Assembly: GCA_023392615.1 (NCBI GenBank)
Contig: JAEVYT010000005.1
Coordinates: 62,001-126,000, forward strand
Origin: Bacillota bacterium
GTDB lineage: Bacteria > Bacillota > Clostridia > Lachnospirales > Lachnospiraceae
DNA length: 64,000 nt
Direction: 5' to 3'
Position numbers and translations under genes: made by a program. The notes under the pieces are model-generated. The model was not told where the DNA came from. It did not search any database and was given only the letters and a program-made list of their open reading frames with translations. Positions 54,581 to 63,452 of this stretch are shown piece after piece (position 1 is the stretch's first letter; the number at the start of each line of letters is the position of its first letter).

Positions 54581-55384
54581 CTAGCGGAATCCAAAAAATG
54601 CTCTCTTTTTCGTCTTTTCGCTTTCAACTGTTTTCTCTTCATTTGTAATGGTTACATCAATCGTATTTTCTTCCTCTTCTACGATTGTGCCGAATGTTTC
54701 AGCTACCACGGTTCGATGCTTGGTTGTAACTTCTGTATGGTATTCTCCAATTCTATCTCTTGTATAGTTTCTAATCTCATCATTTAATTTCAACATCTTT
54801 TGATCCAGATACGATACTATATCAGAACACTCTTTTAGTTCCTTACGGATATGTTCCGGTGCCCCACCCTCGAATTTATAATAGATCTTATGCTCCAAAC
54901 TTGCCCAAAAATCCATCGCGATAGTTCTTATCTGTATCTCAACCTTGGTGTCTACCGTACGATCCGAGAGGAAAACCGGAATGGATACGATCATATGATA
55001 ACTAGTGTAACCGTTTTCCTTCGGACACATAATATAATCCTTTACTTTCAGCACTTTGATATCACTTTGTTTTGCAATTAAGTCTGCAATTCGGTATATA
55101 TCAGAAGTAAACGAGCAGATAATTCTAATTCCTGCTACGTCATTTACATACTTTACTATGTTTTCAATTGTTAATTCTCTGTTATTATGTCTCAGTTTTT
55201 TCTCAATGCTCTGAGGTGATTTAATTCTTGATGTAATATGCTCAATCGGGTTATATTGATGATCCATTTTAAACTCATTATTTAATATCTCTAGCTTTGT
55301 GTTTATCTCTTTCAGCGCAGCATCATACAACAACAGAGCGCTTCCCCAATCCTCTGCTTCACTATAAAACACCGGTAACTCCAT
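54581..55384 (-). CDS. Small alarmone synthetase (RelQ type)
   Basis: A 267-residue (p)ppGpp synthetase without hydrolase or TGS domains. The RelA/SpoT synthetase motifs are RIKSPQSIEKKL near residue 52, DVAGIRIICSF, GYTSYHMIVSIP and VEIQIRTIAMDFWASLEHK. A charged C-terminal tail of about 40 residues (VVAETFGTIVEEEEN) lies beyond the usual RelQ end. RelQ makes (p)ppGpp from ATP and GDP/GTP, often under cell-wall stress. It is a single-gene unit. Confidence 0.9.
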   Translation of the reverse strand: MELPVFYSEAEDWGSALLLYDAALKEINTKLEILNNEFKMDHQYNPIEHITSRIKSPQSIEKKLRHNNRELTIENIVKYVNDVAGIRIICSFTSDIYRIADLIAKQSDIKVLKVKDYIMCPKENGYTSYHMIVSIPVFLSDRTVDTKVEIQIRTIAMDFWASLEHKIYYKFEGGAPEHIRKELKECSDIVSYLDQKMLKLNDEIRNYTRDRIGEYHTEVTTKHRTVVAETFGTIVEEEENTIDVTITNEEKTVESEKTKKRAFFGFR

Positions 55385-55621
55385 GTTTAAGTACCACCTT
55401 ATCCTTTTATATCATTCACCAACTACTATGGTAATCTTTGTTTATATCTTATTTACGTTTTATATTATATCATAGAAATATGAACAATTCTTGAAGTTTT
55501 AAAAGATTAATCAAAAATTAAGAAACTTGAAATATTCTCCCATAAAATACTTTCTCATCCTTAAAACGAACCATAAATCCTATAATTTTCATCATAATTA
55601 TAAATTTTTCATAAATATGGG

Positions 55622-55651
55622 TTGACAGGTCAAGCTTTTCCAGACTATAAT
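55622..55651 (+). promoter_or_regulatory. Sigma-A promoter of the exporter operon
   Basis: TTGACA, 18 bp, TATAAT, about 35 bp before the leader ORF. Confidence 0.75.
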
Positions 55652-55686
55652 GTTGGCAGACTATTACAGAAAGAGAGGTAATTTAG

Positions 55687-55773
55687 ATGAACGTTATTTT
55701 TATGAACAAACAAAATAATAATTTAATACTGAATAATCTATATGATATTACCTCATGGAATAGTAAAAATTAA
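55687..55773 (+). CDS. Leader peptide (28 codons) of the ABC exporter operon
   Basis: A 28-codon ORF with AGAGAGG about seven bases before its ATG, between the promoter and the terminator. The peptide begins MNVIFMNKQ and is rich in Asn. Its place, close after a strong promoter and about 70 bp before an intrinsic terminator ahead of a BmrCD-type exporter, matches the Bacillus BmrB leader arrangement. The sequence is not similar to BmrB as far as I can tell. Function is inference. Confidence 0.6.
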   Translation: MNVIFMNKQNNNLILNNLYDITSWNSKN

Positions 55774-55786
55774 GATTTACTTCTAC

Positions 55787-55812
55787 TTCTCTTGATTCTG
55801 CAGGCGAGAGAA
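55787..55812 (+). promoter_or_regulatory. Upstream hairpin, possible part of the attenuator
   Basis: TTCTCT and AGAGAA form a hairpin just after the leader stop and before the terminator. It may be a pause or anti-terminator part; the pairing partner was not worked out. Confidence 0.35.
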
Positions 55813-55844
55813 TGAATTATAATCAAATATTTTAACTATAGTAT

Positions 55845-55873
55845 CGCGGTATGTCATACCGCGGTTTTTTTTG
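55845..55873 (+). terminator. Attenuator-like terminator before the ABC exporter genes
   Basis: CGCGGTATG and CATACCGCG form a near-perfect stem with a minimal loop, then GTTTTTTTT. It lies 130 bp before the first exporter gene and inside its transcript. Confidence 0.85.
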
Positions 55874-56004
55874 CCTTTTCGCCCGGTTGACTGTCGCCAT
55901 CCTCGAAGGAATCTTTATCCATCTTCGAAAATCCATGAGAACATTATTCAGACAACATGTATTACATAATTTGCATTTGAGGGAATGCAAGAACGGAGGA
56001 ATGA

Positions 56005-57780
56005 ATGAAAAAAATTTCAAAATATATATTCAGATACTGGTACGTATATTTCTTTGCGATACTAAGCATGGTGATAGCCGTATCTCTTGATATGCTTACA
56101 CCGCAGATTACAAAACGTGTAATTGATGATGTCATCGTAGGGGGCGATAAAAATCTGCTGCCTAAGCTATTACTCCTTATCTTTATCATAGGTATCGGAC
56201 GATGTGTCTTTCATTACACAAAGGAAATCCTGTTTGACCTCGTGGGATCTAGGATTTCCGTAAATATAAGAAAAGATCTATTTAAACACATTCAAAGTCT
56301 CTCATTAAGATTCTTTGATAGAACAAATACAGGAGAATTAATGTCTCGTGTAAAGGACGATGTGGATCATATCTGGGAGGGTCTAAGCTTTGTCAGCATG
56401 TTGTTGATTGAAATCACAATCCATACAGTAATTATATTATTCTGTATGTTTAATTTGTCTCCTACTTTATCAATATTTCCAGCTATTCTAATCCCTGTTA
56501 TGGGTATGCTTGCGATCTATATGGAACGAAAGTTAGGTAAAGTATATGAAGAAATCAGTGACGAGAATTCAAAGCTTAATCTTGTTGCACAGGAAAACTT
56601 GGCAGGGGTCCGTACGGTAAAAGCCTTTGCGAGGGAAAAACATGAAATCAAGAAATTCTTGTCTCACAATAAAAGGTATTATGATTTAAACATGCAACAA
56701 TCTAGGATATTTATTAAGTTATACCCATACTTTCAATTTGTTACAAAAATCCTTCCATTAGTTGTTGTTGTTCTAGGTGGAAAGATGGTAATGGACGGTA
56801 AGATAACGCTTGGTACTCTGGGTGCATTTGCGGAATACTCAATGAATATTGTATGGCCTTTAGAGATGTTTGGCTGGTTATCCAATCTATTTGCTTCCGC
56901 CCTTGCCTCAAGTAACAGAGTCAGCAAAATATTCGAGGAAAAACCACTTGTAACCGATCCACAAGAACCAATTGCACTTGATACAGTAAAGGGTAATATT
57001 ACATTTAATCATGTGTCCTTCTCACTGGATGAGAAGAACATTCTAGAGGATATTAACTTTGAATTATCTGCTGGTAAAACAATTGGTATCATGGGAGCAA
57101 CCGGCACTGGTAAGACATCAATCATAAATCTACTTCAGCGCTTTTATGATGTTACAGATGGAGAAATCCAACTGGATGGGGTAGATGTTAAGGATTTAGC
57201 CCTAAGTCAATTACGTGGAAGTATCTCCCTTGTCATGCAGGATGTATTCTTATTCTCTGACACAATTAATGAGAATGTTAAGATGGGTAACAAGAAGCAG
57301 GTAAAGCAAGACGATGTACTCAGGGCACTTGCTAATGCTCAAGCAACTGAGTTTATCGAAAGAATGGATAACCAATACGATACCGTTATAGGGGAGCGAG
57401 GGGTAGGCCTGTCCGGTGGACAAAAACAGAGAATCAGTATCGCACGAGCACTGGCTAAGAAGACTCCTATCCTCGTACTTGACGATTCTACCTCAGCTTT
57501 GGATATGGAAACAGAGCATATGATTCAGAGCTCCTTATCAGAATTTGAGGCAACTAAAATCATTATAGCCCATCGTATCTCTGCGGTACGTAATGCCGAC
57601 GAGATTATTATTCTAGATGAAGGACGAATCGTAGAACGAGGTACACATGAAACTCTTCTTCACGAAAGAGGATATTATTATAAAACCTATATGGCACAGT
57701 ATGGTGATTATTTAAGTAAAAGCCAGAACAATACTTGTACTGACAGACCATATGCTAAGGAGGTGGCTGCATGGCAGTAA
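56005..57780 (+). CDS. ABC exporter half-transporter, degenerate-site subunit (BmrC/LmrC-like)
   Basis: A 591-residue half-transporter with six membrane helices (about 1-305) and a C-terminal ATPase. Walker A is GATGTGKTS with K370; the signature LSGGQ starts at L469 and is intact. Walker B ends in D493-D494, so the catalytic glutamate is replaced by Asp, which marks the degenerate site in heterodimeric exporters. The next gene supplies the other half and overlaps by ten bases. The pair probably exports drugs. GGAGG precedes the ATG. Confidence 0.93.
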   Translation: MKKISKYIFRYWYVYFFAILSMVIAVSLDMLTPQITKRVIDDVIVGGDKNLLPKLLLLIFIIGIGRCVFHYTKEILFDLVGSRISVNIRKDLFKHIQSLSLRFFDRTNTGELMSRVKDDVDHIWEGLSFVSMLLIEITIHTVIILFCMFNLSPTLSIFPAILIPVMGMLAIYMERKLGKVYEEISDENSKLNLVAQENLAGVRTVKAFAREKHEIKKFLSHNKRYYDLNMQQSRIFIKLYPYFQFVTKILPLVVVVLGGKMVMDGKITLGTLGAFAEYSMNIVWPLEMFGWLSNLFASALASSNRVSKIFEEKPLVTDPQEPIALDTVKGNITFNHVSFSLDEKNILEDINFELSAGKTIGIMGATGTGKTSIINLLQRFYDVTDGEIQLDGVDVKDLALSQLRGSISLVMQDVFLFSDTINENVKMGNKKQVKQDDVLRALANAQATEFIERMDNQYDTVIGERGVGLSGGQKQRISIARALAKKTPILVLDDSTSALDMETEHMIQSSLSEFEATKIIIAHRISAVRNADEIIILDEGRIVERGTHETLLHERGYYYKTYMAQYGDYLSKSQNNTCTDRPYAKEVAAWQ

Positions 57781-59546
57781 ATTCAACCAGAGAAGATGAG
57801 AATTTGAAGGTAGTGAGTAAACGAGTTACTCTTCTTCGATTATTTCGATATATGTTGGACTACAAAGGTTTGATTGCTTTAGTTATACTAATAATGCTAA
57901 TTACAGTTGGTATCACTACGGCAAACCCACTTATTATACAATCCGCAATTGACAATAACATTGCCAATAACGATTTCAATGGTTTAATCAAACTTGGATT
58001 GTTTGCCTTTGGTCTAAATATTTTATTTGTAATATTGGTTAAACTTCGTATGTATATTATGGCGAAGATATCCAACAAAATACTACTCACAATTAGGCAG
58101 GAACTATATACTCATATACAAAAACTCAGTTTTGATTTTTTCGATAGCAGACCTACCGGTAAAATACTAGCAAGAATTATCGGTGATGTTAATTCACTAA
58201 AGGACGTCTTATCGAATAGTGTTACAACCTTAATTCCGGATTTTATAACTATCTGCTCCGTTGTTACCATTATGTTGATCATCAACTGGAAACTTGCAAT
58301 CGCTGCCCTTATCGCAGTTCCACTGATGATGGCCGTGTTATGGTTCATACAGACACACTCCCATCATCACTGGCAAATATGGCGAAAGAAAAGCTCAAAT
58401 TTAAGTGCCTTAATTCATGAGGATTTATCCGGTGTAAGAATTATCCAAAGCTTTACAGCAGAAGAAGAAGCACAGGAATCGTATGAAGAACTTCTTGTTG
58501 ACCATCGTAATGCATTTGTAAAGGCAGTTCGGTTAAATGATGCCTTCTTCCCCAGCGTTGATATCAGCTGGAGCATCGGTTCAGTTGCCATGTACTTTGT
58601 AGCTGTTACGATACTTGGTATCAATGAAGGAAGCGTCGGAACCCTGATGGCTTTTGGTATGTATATTACGATGTTTTGGCAACCTATCATGAATTTAAGT
58701 AATTTTTACAATTCCTTAATAACAAATATGACAGGTGCAGAGCGTATCTTTGAGATTCTAGATACCGCTCCTCAATTGACAGATTCTGATTCCGTGACAG
58801 AGCTTCCACCCATCATCGGTAAGGTCCAATTTGATCATGTATCCTTTGCTTATGATAAGGATACGAAAGTACTGAATGACGTAAGCTTCACCGTTAATTC
58901 CGGTGAGACCATCGCCTTAGTCGGACCTACCGGAGCCGGAAAATCAACAATAGTAAACTTAATCAGTCGCTTTTATGACATCCAGCAGGGTAATATATAT
59001 ATCGATGATCACAATGTAACGAATGTTTCAATTGAGAGTTTAAGAATGCAGATGGGAATTATGACACAGGATAACTTCTTATTCTCCGGTACCATTGCAG
59101 ATAATATCAGGTATGGAAAGCTAGATGCAACAGACGATGAGATTATCGCTGCTGCCAAAGCTGTAAATGCACATGATTTCATTATAAAGATGGAACATGG
59201 ATATGAAACCGAATTAAAAGAAAGAGGTGCCGGTCTTTCCATCGGTCAAAGGCAACTACTTGCATTTGCAAGAACCATGGTATCCATGCCAAAGATATTA
59301 ATTCTTGATGAAGCAACCTCTAGTATCGATACACATACGGAATTACTTGTTCAAGAAGGTATTGAAACATTATTAAAGGGTAGAACCTCTTTTGTCATTG
59401 CACATAGACTCTCTACAATCAGTAAAGCGGATCGTATATTCGTAATCGATGAAGGACGGATAATGGAAGAAGGTACCTCCTCAGAGCTTCTATCCAAAAA
59501 AGGATTATATTATGATCTCTATATGGCTCAGTTTAAGAATCTGTAA
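57771..59546 (+). CDS. ABC exporter half-transporter, catalytic subunit (BmrD/LmrD-like)
   Basis: A 591-residue partner. Six helices are followed by an ATPase domain with GPTGAGKST (K391) and an intact Walker B glutamate (ILDEATS, D513-E514). Its signature is altered to LSIGQ (L489), which pairs with the degenerate site of the partner. The canonical site thus combines this subunit's Walker motifs with the partner's LSGGQ, as in LmrCD and TM287/288. AAGGAGGTG lies upstream of the ATG inside the first gene's end. Confidence 0.93.
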   Translation: MAVNSTREDENLKVVSKRVTLLRLFRYMLDYKGLIALVILIMLITVGITTANPLIIQSAIDNNIANNDFNGLIKLGLFAFGLNILFVILVKLRMYIMAKISNKILLTIRQELYTHIQKLSFDFFDSRPTGKILARIIGDVNSLKDVLSNSVTTLIPDFITICSVVTIMLIINWKLAIAALIAVPLMMAVLWFIQTHSHHHWQIWRKKSSNLSALIHEDLSGVRIIQSFTAEEEAQESYEELLVDHRNAFVKAVRLNDAFFPSVDISWSIGSVAMYFVAVTILGINEGSVGTLMAFGMYITMFWQPIMNLSNFYNSLITNMTGAERIFEILDTAPQLTDSDSVTELPPIIGKVQFDHVSFAYDKDTKVLNDVSFTVNSGETIALVGPTGAGKSTIVNLISRFYDIQQGNIYIDDHNVTNVSIESLRMQMGIMTQDNFLFSGTIADNIRYGKLDATDDEIIAAAKAVNAHDFIIKMEHGYETELKERGAGLSIGQRQLLAFARTMVSMPKILILDEATSSIDTHTELLVQEGIETLLKGRTSFVIAHRLSTISKADRIFVIDEGRIMEEGTSSELLSKKGLYYDLYMAQFKNL

Positions 59547-59629
59547 TTCTTGAACGATTGAAAGCATGCTTATAGATTTCGCAAAATTTATCATTTTACA
59601 ATAACAAGATCCATACTTTAAAATCAAAA

Positions 59630-59697
59630 GAAGGAGTGTTAAGACTATCTGAGATTTCTTACAACGACATCTCAGATAATCATAGTCACTCCTTCAT
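59630..59697. terminator. Hairpin after the ABC exporter operon
   Basis: GAAGGAGTG with CACTCCTTC outside and ATCTGAGAT with ATCTCAGAT inside. A T-rich run follows only on the minus strand, so it may mainly serve the converging gene. Confidence 0.7.
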
Positions 59698-59758
59698 AGA
59701 TTAATGTCCTACTAATCATTTCCCATGATTTTTAGTAATCAATGATCGATATCTTATA

Positions 59759-60298
59759 TTAGTAAAAATATAGCCCAGCCCCAAGGCTATGCTCTGGCTC
59801 TTCGTCCATAAACTCTAGATCCTCTATCTCATCGCTCACAGAATCTTCAATCGAATTTTTCTCAGATATTTTTTCGGATTTATAAAAGGAAGTAATCAAT
59901 ACATAACCAAAGATAATTTGAAAAATGGATATAAAAGATGCATTTCCAAAGATCTTGTAAACAGGCCATGCTAACCCATTCATATTCGGTATATTAGAGA
60001 TGATATACATGGAGGACAAATATAGTGCTGGTATACCAAGAATAATGAACCTTCCTCCATTCATTCTCCATCTCCCTTTTTCTTTGGCTTGAATCCATAG
60101 ATGTTCTAACCCCAATGCCACCCCAATCGCTGCTGTGATCAGAGCCGTTGAAATAAGCATGTACCATTCCACTTTAAAGTTCTTTTTAATTTCATTAGCA
60201 TATAAATTCTCAAAATACCCCTTAAAATACACTACTAAAATAGTTAAAAAAATGTAAAACAAATACCTTAACCATGTTTTTCCTTTCATCGACTCCAC
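59759..60298 (-). CDS. Membrane protein, unknown
   Basis: A 179-residue protein with four predicted helices (about 10-27, 47-66, 84-104, 117-138) and an acidic, Glu/Asp/Ser-rich tail. A basic loop KEKGRWRMNGGR joins helices two and three. No family recognised. A GTCGATG-type upstream region offers a weak ribosome binding site; the start may be the second methionine. It lies 170 bp after the DUF3021 operon on the same strand and may be separate from it. Confidence 0.6.
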   Translation of the reverse strand: MESMKGKTWLRYLFYIFLTILVVYFKGYFENLYANEIKKNFKVEWYMLISTALITAAIGVALGLEHLWIQAKEKGRWRMNGGRFIILGIPALYLSSMYIISNIPNMNGLAWPVYKIFGNASFISIFQIIFGYVLITSFYKSEKISEKNSIEDSVSDEIEDLEFMDEEPEHSLGAGLYFY

Positions 60299-60467
60299 CC
60301 TACCTTCTAAATTACATAATTTGTATTACAATCTTATAATACTATGTAGTATTAGTAAATTCAAGGAAATTAATGCATAGTTATATACAATATTTTTCAT
60401 TTTTCACCAAAAATTATTTATTTATATTCTCTTATAATCCCAACAATTATAAGCCAATTATAAGATC

Positions 60468-60905
60468 TCATTCCTCCCTGTGAGGATACTTTAACTGCAG
60501 ATGCTGATTGATTGAATCCGCCGTTTTTTTATCTTGCGTAAAATCAACTACCATTATAATAATATACACAACTGCAATCATAAAAAACATAACAACTACT
60601 TCATAAAACTTATCCATAGTAAGCCAATTGAAAATAAATCCTCCTCCGATAACGACTATATTTACATAAATATAGTGCAAGGAAAATCGAATAATCATGG
60701 TTCGTTTGGTTAGTACAGCATGATTTATATAGAGTATATTCCCCATGGAACAAACGGCTGCTATTGCGATTATTTGCCATAATATATCCACTGTAATATT
60801 TGCGCTATAATTAAATATCGAGATAAAAGTTGCTGTACATATGGACATCCCAGCCATAATATAAGAAAATATCTTAACCATATTTTTTAATGTATATACC
60901 AACAT
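60468..60905 (-). CDS. DUF3021 family membrane protein
   Basis: A 145-residue protein with four helices (about 10-32, 40-57, 72-94, 102-122) and a short charged end. The pattern and its place after a LytTR gene match DUF3021. In LytTR regulatory systems of streptococci such membrane proteins hold the regulator in check; that role is assumed here. It starts 11 bp after the LytTR gene stop. Confidence 0.75.
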   Translation of the reverse strand: MLVYTLKNMVKIFSYIMAGMSICTATFISIFNYSANITVDILWQIIAIAAVCSMGNILYINHAVLTKRTMIIRFSLHYIYVNIVVIGGGFIFNWLTMDKFYEVVVMFFMIAVVYIIIMVVDFTQDKKTADSINQHLQLKYPHREE

Positions 60906-60916
60906 TTCCTTACCTC

Positions 60917-61354
60917 CTATAACCCAAGCTTTCTTTTAAGCTCTGGTACGTATTGCCTTGATATGACAACTTTTTCTCCGTTAAATAAAATTGCTTCAAA
61001 ACGTCCAGAGTAGGCAGGGCTTATACTTCTAATCTTGGTTACATTTAGAATTACTGATTTTGATGCGCGAAAGAAGTCAGTATTCTTATACTCATCCTCT
61101 ATTTCATATAACTTCAACCGGGTTTCATAGACATTTTGTTTGCAGTACATAAACACCTTATTATCCACCCCTTCAAAGTAATAAACATTGACAGGATCTA
61201 TCATGGTAATATTACCATCTTTTATTCCGGTCAGTTTTTTCTGTCCCATCCTTAAATCTGATATTACCTTTAATACATTGTCGTCCATAACCTTGCATCG
61301 GATAATTATCTGATCTTCCTCTCCCGGATTTGGTTCTTCGATTATAATCTTCAT
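60917..61354 (-). CDS. LytTR family DNA-binding regulator
   Basis: A 145-residue regulator. Residues 1 to about 45 form a small N-terminal part, followed by the LytTR domain: DPVNVYYFEGVDNKVFMYC, FFRASKSVILNVTKIRSI and SRQYVPELKRKLG. There is no receiver domain, so it belongs to the stand-alone LytTR type paired with a DUF3021 membrane protein. It lies 7 bp after the permease gene. It probably controls its own operon through the direct repeats upstream of the ATPase gene. Confidence 0.9.
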   Translation of the reverse strand: MKIIIEEPNPGEEDQIIIRCKVMDDNVLKVISDLRMGQKKLTGIKDGNITMIDPVNVYYFEGVDNKVFMYCKQNVYETRLKLYEIEDEYKNTDFFRASKSVILNVTKIRSISPAYSGRFEAILFNGEKVVISRQYVPELKRKLGL

Positions 61355-61361
61355 AGAGCTC

Positions 61362-62273
61362 CTATCTTCTCATAACATTTCTTCTTCTCTGCAAAATCGT
61401 AGAAATACCTATAAAAATTATACCACTTATCACCAAAAATGCTATCTTAAATACGTCCGAGATTATATCATTATGATAAGTTAGCGTCATTCCCATATAC
61501 TCCTTATACTCATCAATCACCTTCTGAGGGCAATTCTCAAAAGTCTTTATTAAAATATCTGAGGTAAAAATATCTCGTAAAAATGAAGAGCCATGAACCA
61601 TCGGGAAACACTTTAATACCGTTTGTACTTTATCCGGAAGCATCCCCATCGGCAGATAAATGGCTGACATAAAACCTACTAACGTTCCGATAATTGTTCC
61701 CAGCCCGGATAACGCACTTTGAGTATGCACAAAATTCAATATAAAAAACACCATACAAGAAGAAGTAAAAACATTTAGAACGATATAACAAAGTATTTTT
61801 AAAAATTGTGACGCAGATAGAAGATCTGCTCCTATCACTGAAAAATATACTTCTCCAACAAATACTGTTAATAAACACATTATTATCGCCATAATAACTG
61901 CAGCACTTATATATCCCATTACAAATATAATACGATTCACCGGTGACACATAAAAGCTACCAAGCTTTTTCTTTACCTCATCCTCCACCATAATACCGAT
62001 CATGGACAAAGTGATTGTAACAGAATTTACTACTACGATACCACCTAGTGTCCAAAGCATAACTAATTGATTGGCATTATCACGATCTGCAACCTTATCT
62101 CTGATACCACCATATTGATTTAAAAGATTAACAACACCATCGGCATTCATTTTCCCAAGAAATATAACCATTAACCCGATGATAATTAACATAGATAGCA
62201 GAGAAAAGAATATATTTGATTTATCCCTGATGTAAACTAAGATGTTCCTCTTTATTAATCTTAATAAAAGCAT
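61362..62273 (-). CDS. ABC-2 type transporter permease
   Basis: A 303-residue permease: one N-terminal helix (about 22-40), an extracytoplasmic loop, then five helices (about 85 to 285). The order of helices and the LPMGMLPDKVQTVLKCFPMVH segment near residue 220 fit the ABC-2 family of drug and polymer exporters. It is nine bases from the ATPase gene. Export substrate unknown. Confidence 0.9.
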   Translation of the reverse strand: MLLLRLIKRNILVYIRDKSNIFFSLLSMLIIIGLMVIFLGKMNADGVVNLLNQYGGIRDKVADRDNANQLVMLWTLGGIVVVNSVTITLSMIGIMVEDEVKKKLGSFYVSPVNRIIFVMGYISAAVIMAIIMCLLTVFVGEVYFSVIGADLLSASQFLKILCYIVLNVFTSSCMVFFILNFVHTQSALSGLGTIIGTLVGFMSAIYLPMGMLPDKVQTVLKCFPMVHGSSFLRDIFTSDILIKTFENCPQKVIDEYKEYMGMTLTYHNDIISDVFKIAFLVISGIIFIGISTILQRRRNVMRR

Positions 62274-62282
62274 AATTACCTC

Positions 62283-63191
62283 CTATAAACTCTTTCCTGT
62301 TATATTTAAAAACACATCATCCATGGTTCCCTGGATTACCTCAAAGGATTTTAGATTATGTTTAACACGGTTTAATATCTCCAATCCATACATCGTATTC
62401 GGTATGATTACATGAATGTGGTTGCTTTTATCCTGATAATCTATATTTGATTTGTGTAAATCCTCCTTAAGTATATCCAAATTGTCTGGCACAAGCTTTA
62501 ATATATCATGAGCATATGTTTCCTTTAGCTGAGATGGTGTACCCGTAGCCACCAACTTGCCGGCTTCCATAATCGAGATGTACTGTGCTTTTGCTGCTTC
62601 CTCCATGTAATGTGTTGTTAGGAATACCGTCATACTTTCCTCTTTTCTTAACTTTTCGATACTTTCCCACACCATCTGCCTGGTTTGAGGGTCTAACCCC
62701 GTTGTCGGTTCATCCAGAAAGAGAATTTCAGGACGGTTCATTAATGCCTTTGCTATCTCACATCTTCTTTTTTGCCCTCCAGATAATTTACGAAATTGTC
62801 TTTTCATTAAATCTTCAATCCCTAGAATTTCACTGACGTACCTAAGATTCTCATATATCACCTTACTGCTTTTGTGATATAAAGCTGCTCTAGTAACCAG
62901 ATTTTCTTTAATTGTCAAGTTTTCATCTAAGGTATTATCCTGAAATACAACACCAATTTTTCGTCTGATCTCCTTATCCTCTTTCCCTAATATATGTCCA
63001 CAAATATTAACGTCTCCCCCTCCGGTATTCAGTAATGTACATAGAATATTGATCGTCGTGGATTTCCCTGCACCATTTACTCCTAAAAATCCATAAAGCT
63101 CTCCCTTTTTAACTCGAAAGCTGATATCATCAACTGCTCTTACTTCTTTATAATATTTTTTAAGATGATTTACTTGAATAATATCTTCCAT
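62283..63191 (-). CDS. ABC transporter ATP-binding protein (DrrA/CcmA type)
   Basis: A 302-residue ATPase. Walker A is GVNGAGKSTT, the signature is LSGGQKRRCEIAKAL, Walker B is ILFLDEPTTGLD, and the switch histidine is in TTHYMEEA. A C-terminal extension of about 90 residues holds a MDDVFLNITG end, typical of DrrA-like drug export subunits. The ATG with GGAGG five bases upstream is chosen over a GTG four codons earlier. First gene of the ABC-LytTR-DUF3021 operon. Confidence 0.92.
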   Translation of the reverse strand: MEDIIQVNHLKKYYKEVRAVDDISFRVKKGELYGFLGVNGAGKSTTINILCTLLNTGGGDVNICGHILGKEDKEIRRKIGVVFQDNTLDENLTIKENLVTRAALYHKSSKVIYENLRYVSEILGIEDLMKRQFRKLSGGQKRRCEIAKALMNRPEILFLDEPTTGLDPQTRQMVWESIEKLRKEESMTVFLTTHYMEEAAKAQYISIMEAGKLVATGTPSQLKETYAHDILKLVPDNLDILKEDLHKSNIDYQDKSNHIHVIIPNTMYGLEILNRVKHNLKSFEVIQGTMDDVFLNITGKSL

Positions 63192-63221
63192 ATTTACCTC
63201 CACATTTAATAATCTGGTGTG

Positions 63222-63250
63222 ATTATATCTCCCTTTTTCTGGTGAATCAA
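63222..63250 (-). promoter_or_regulatory. Promoter of the ABC-LytTR operon
   Basis: On the minus strand TTGATT, 17 bp, TATAAT, about 35 bp before the ATPase gene. Confidence 0.6.
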
Positions 63251-63260
63251 TATCTCTGTC

Positions 63261-63300
63261 TGTAAGATGCAGATTATTAATGTAAGATGTATATATTCAT
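63261..63300. promoter_or_regulatory. Direct repeats upstream of the promoter, candidate LytTR site
   Basis: TGTAAGATG occurs at 63261-63269 and 63281-63289, exactly 20 bp apart (16 of 20 bases of the larger unit look similar). It lies 11 bp upstream of the -35 box, the usual place for LytTR-type activators, which bind two direct repeats about two turns apart. The repeat does not match the best-known LytTR consensus, so this is inference. Confidence 0.45.
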
Positions 63301-63452
63301 AGGTGACCTATACTGTGTTTTAACGAATAGAACATATACTCAGCCATTTATTCGCTTTTTCAGCATTTAATAATCTTTCTTCTTATAAATCACCTTTTTT
63401 CAACATTTGGATATAATTATATTGTAATGATTCTATTTAAAAGGGGAATTTT

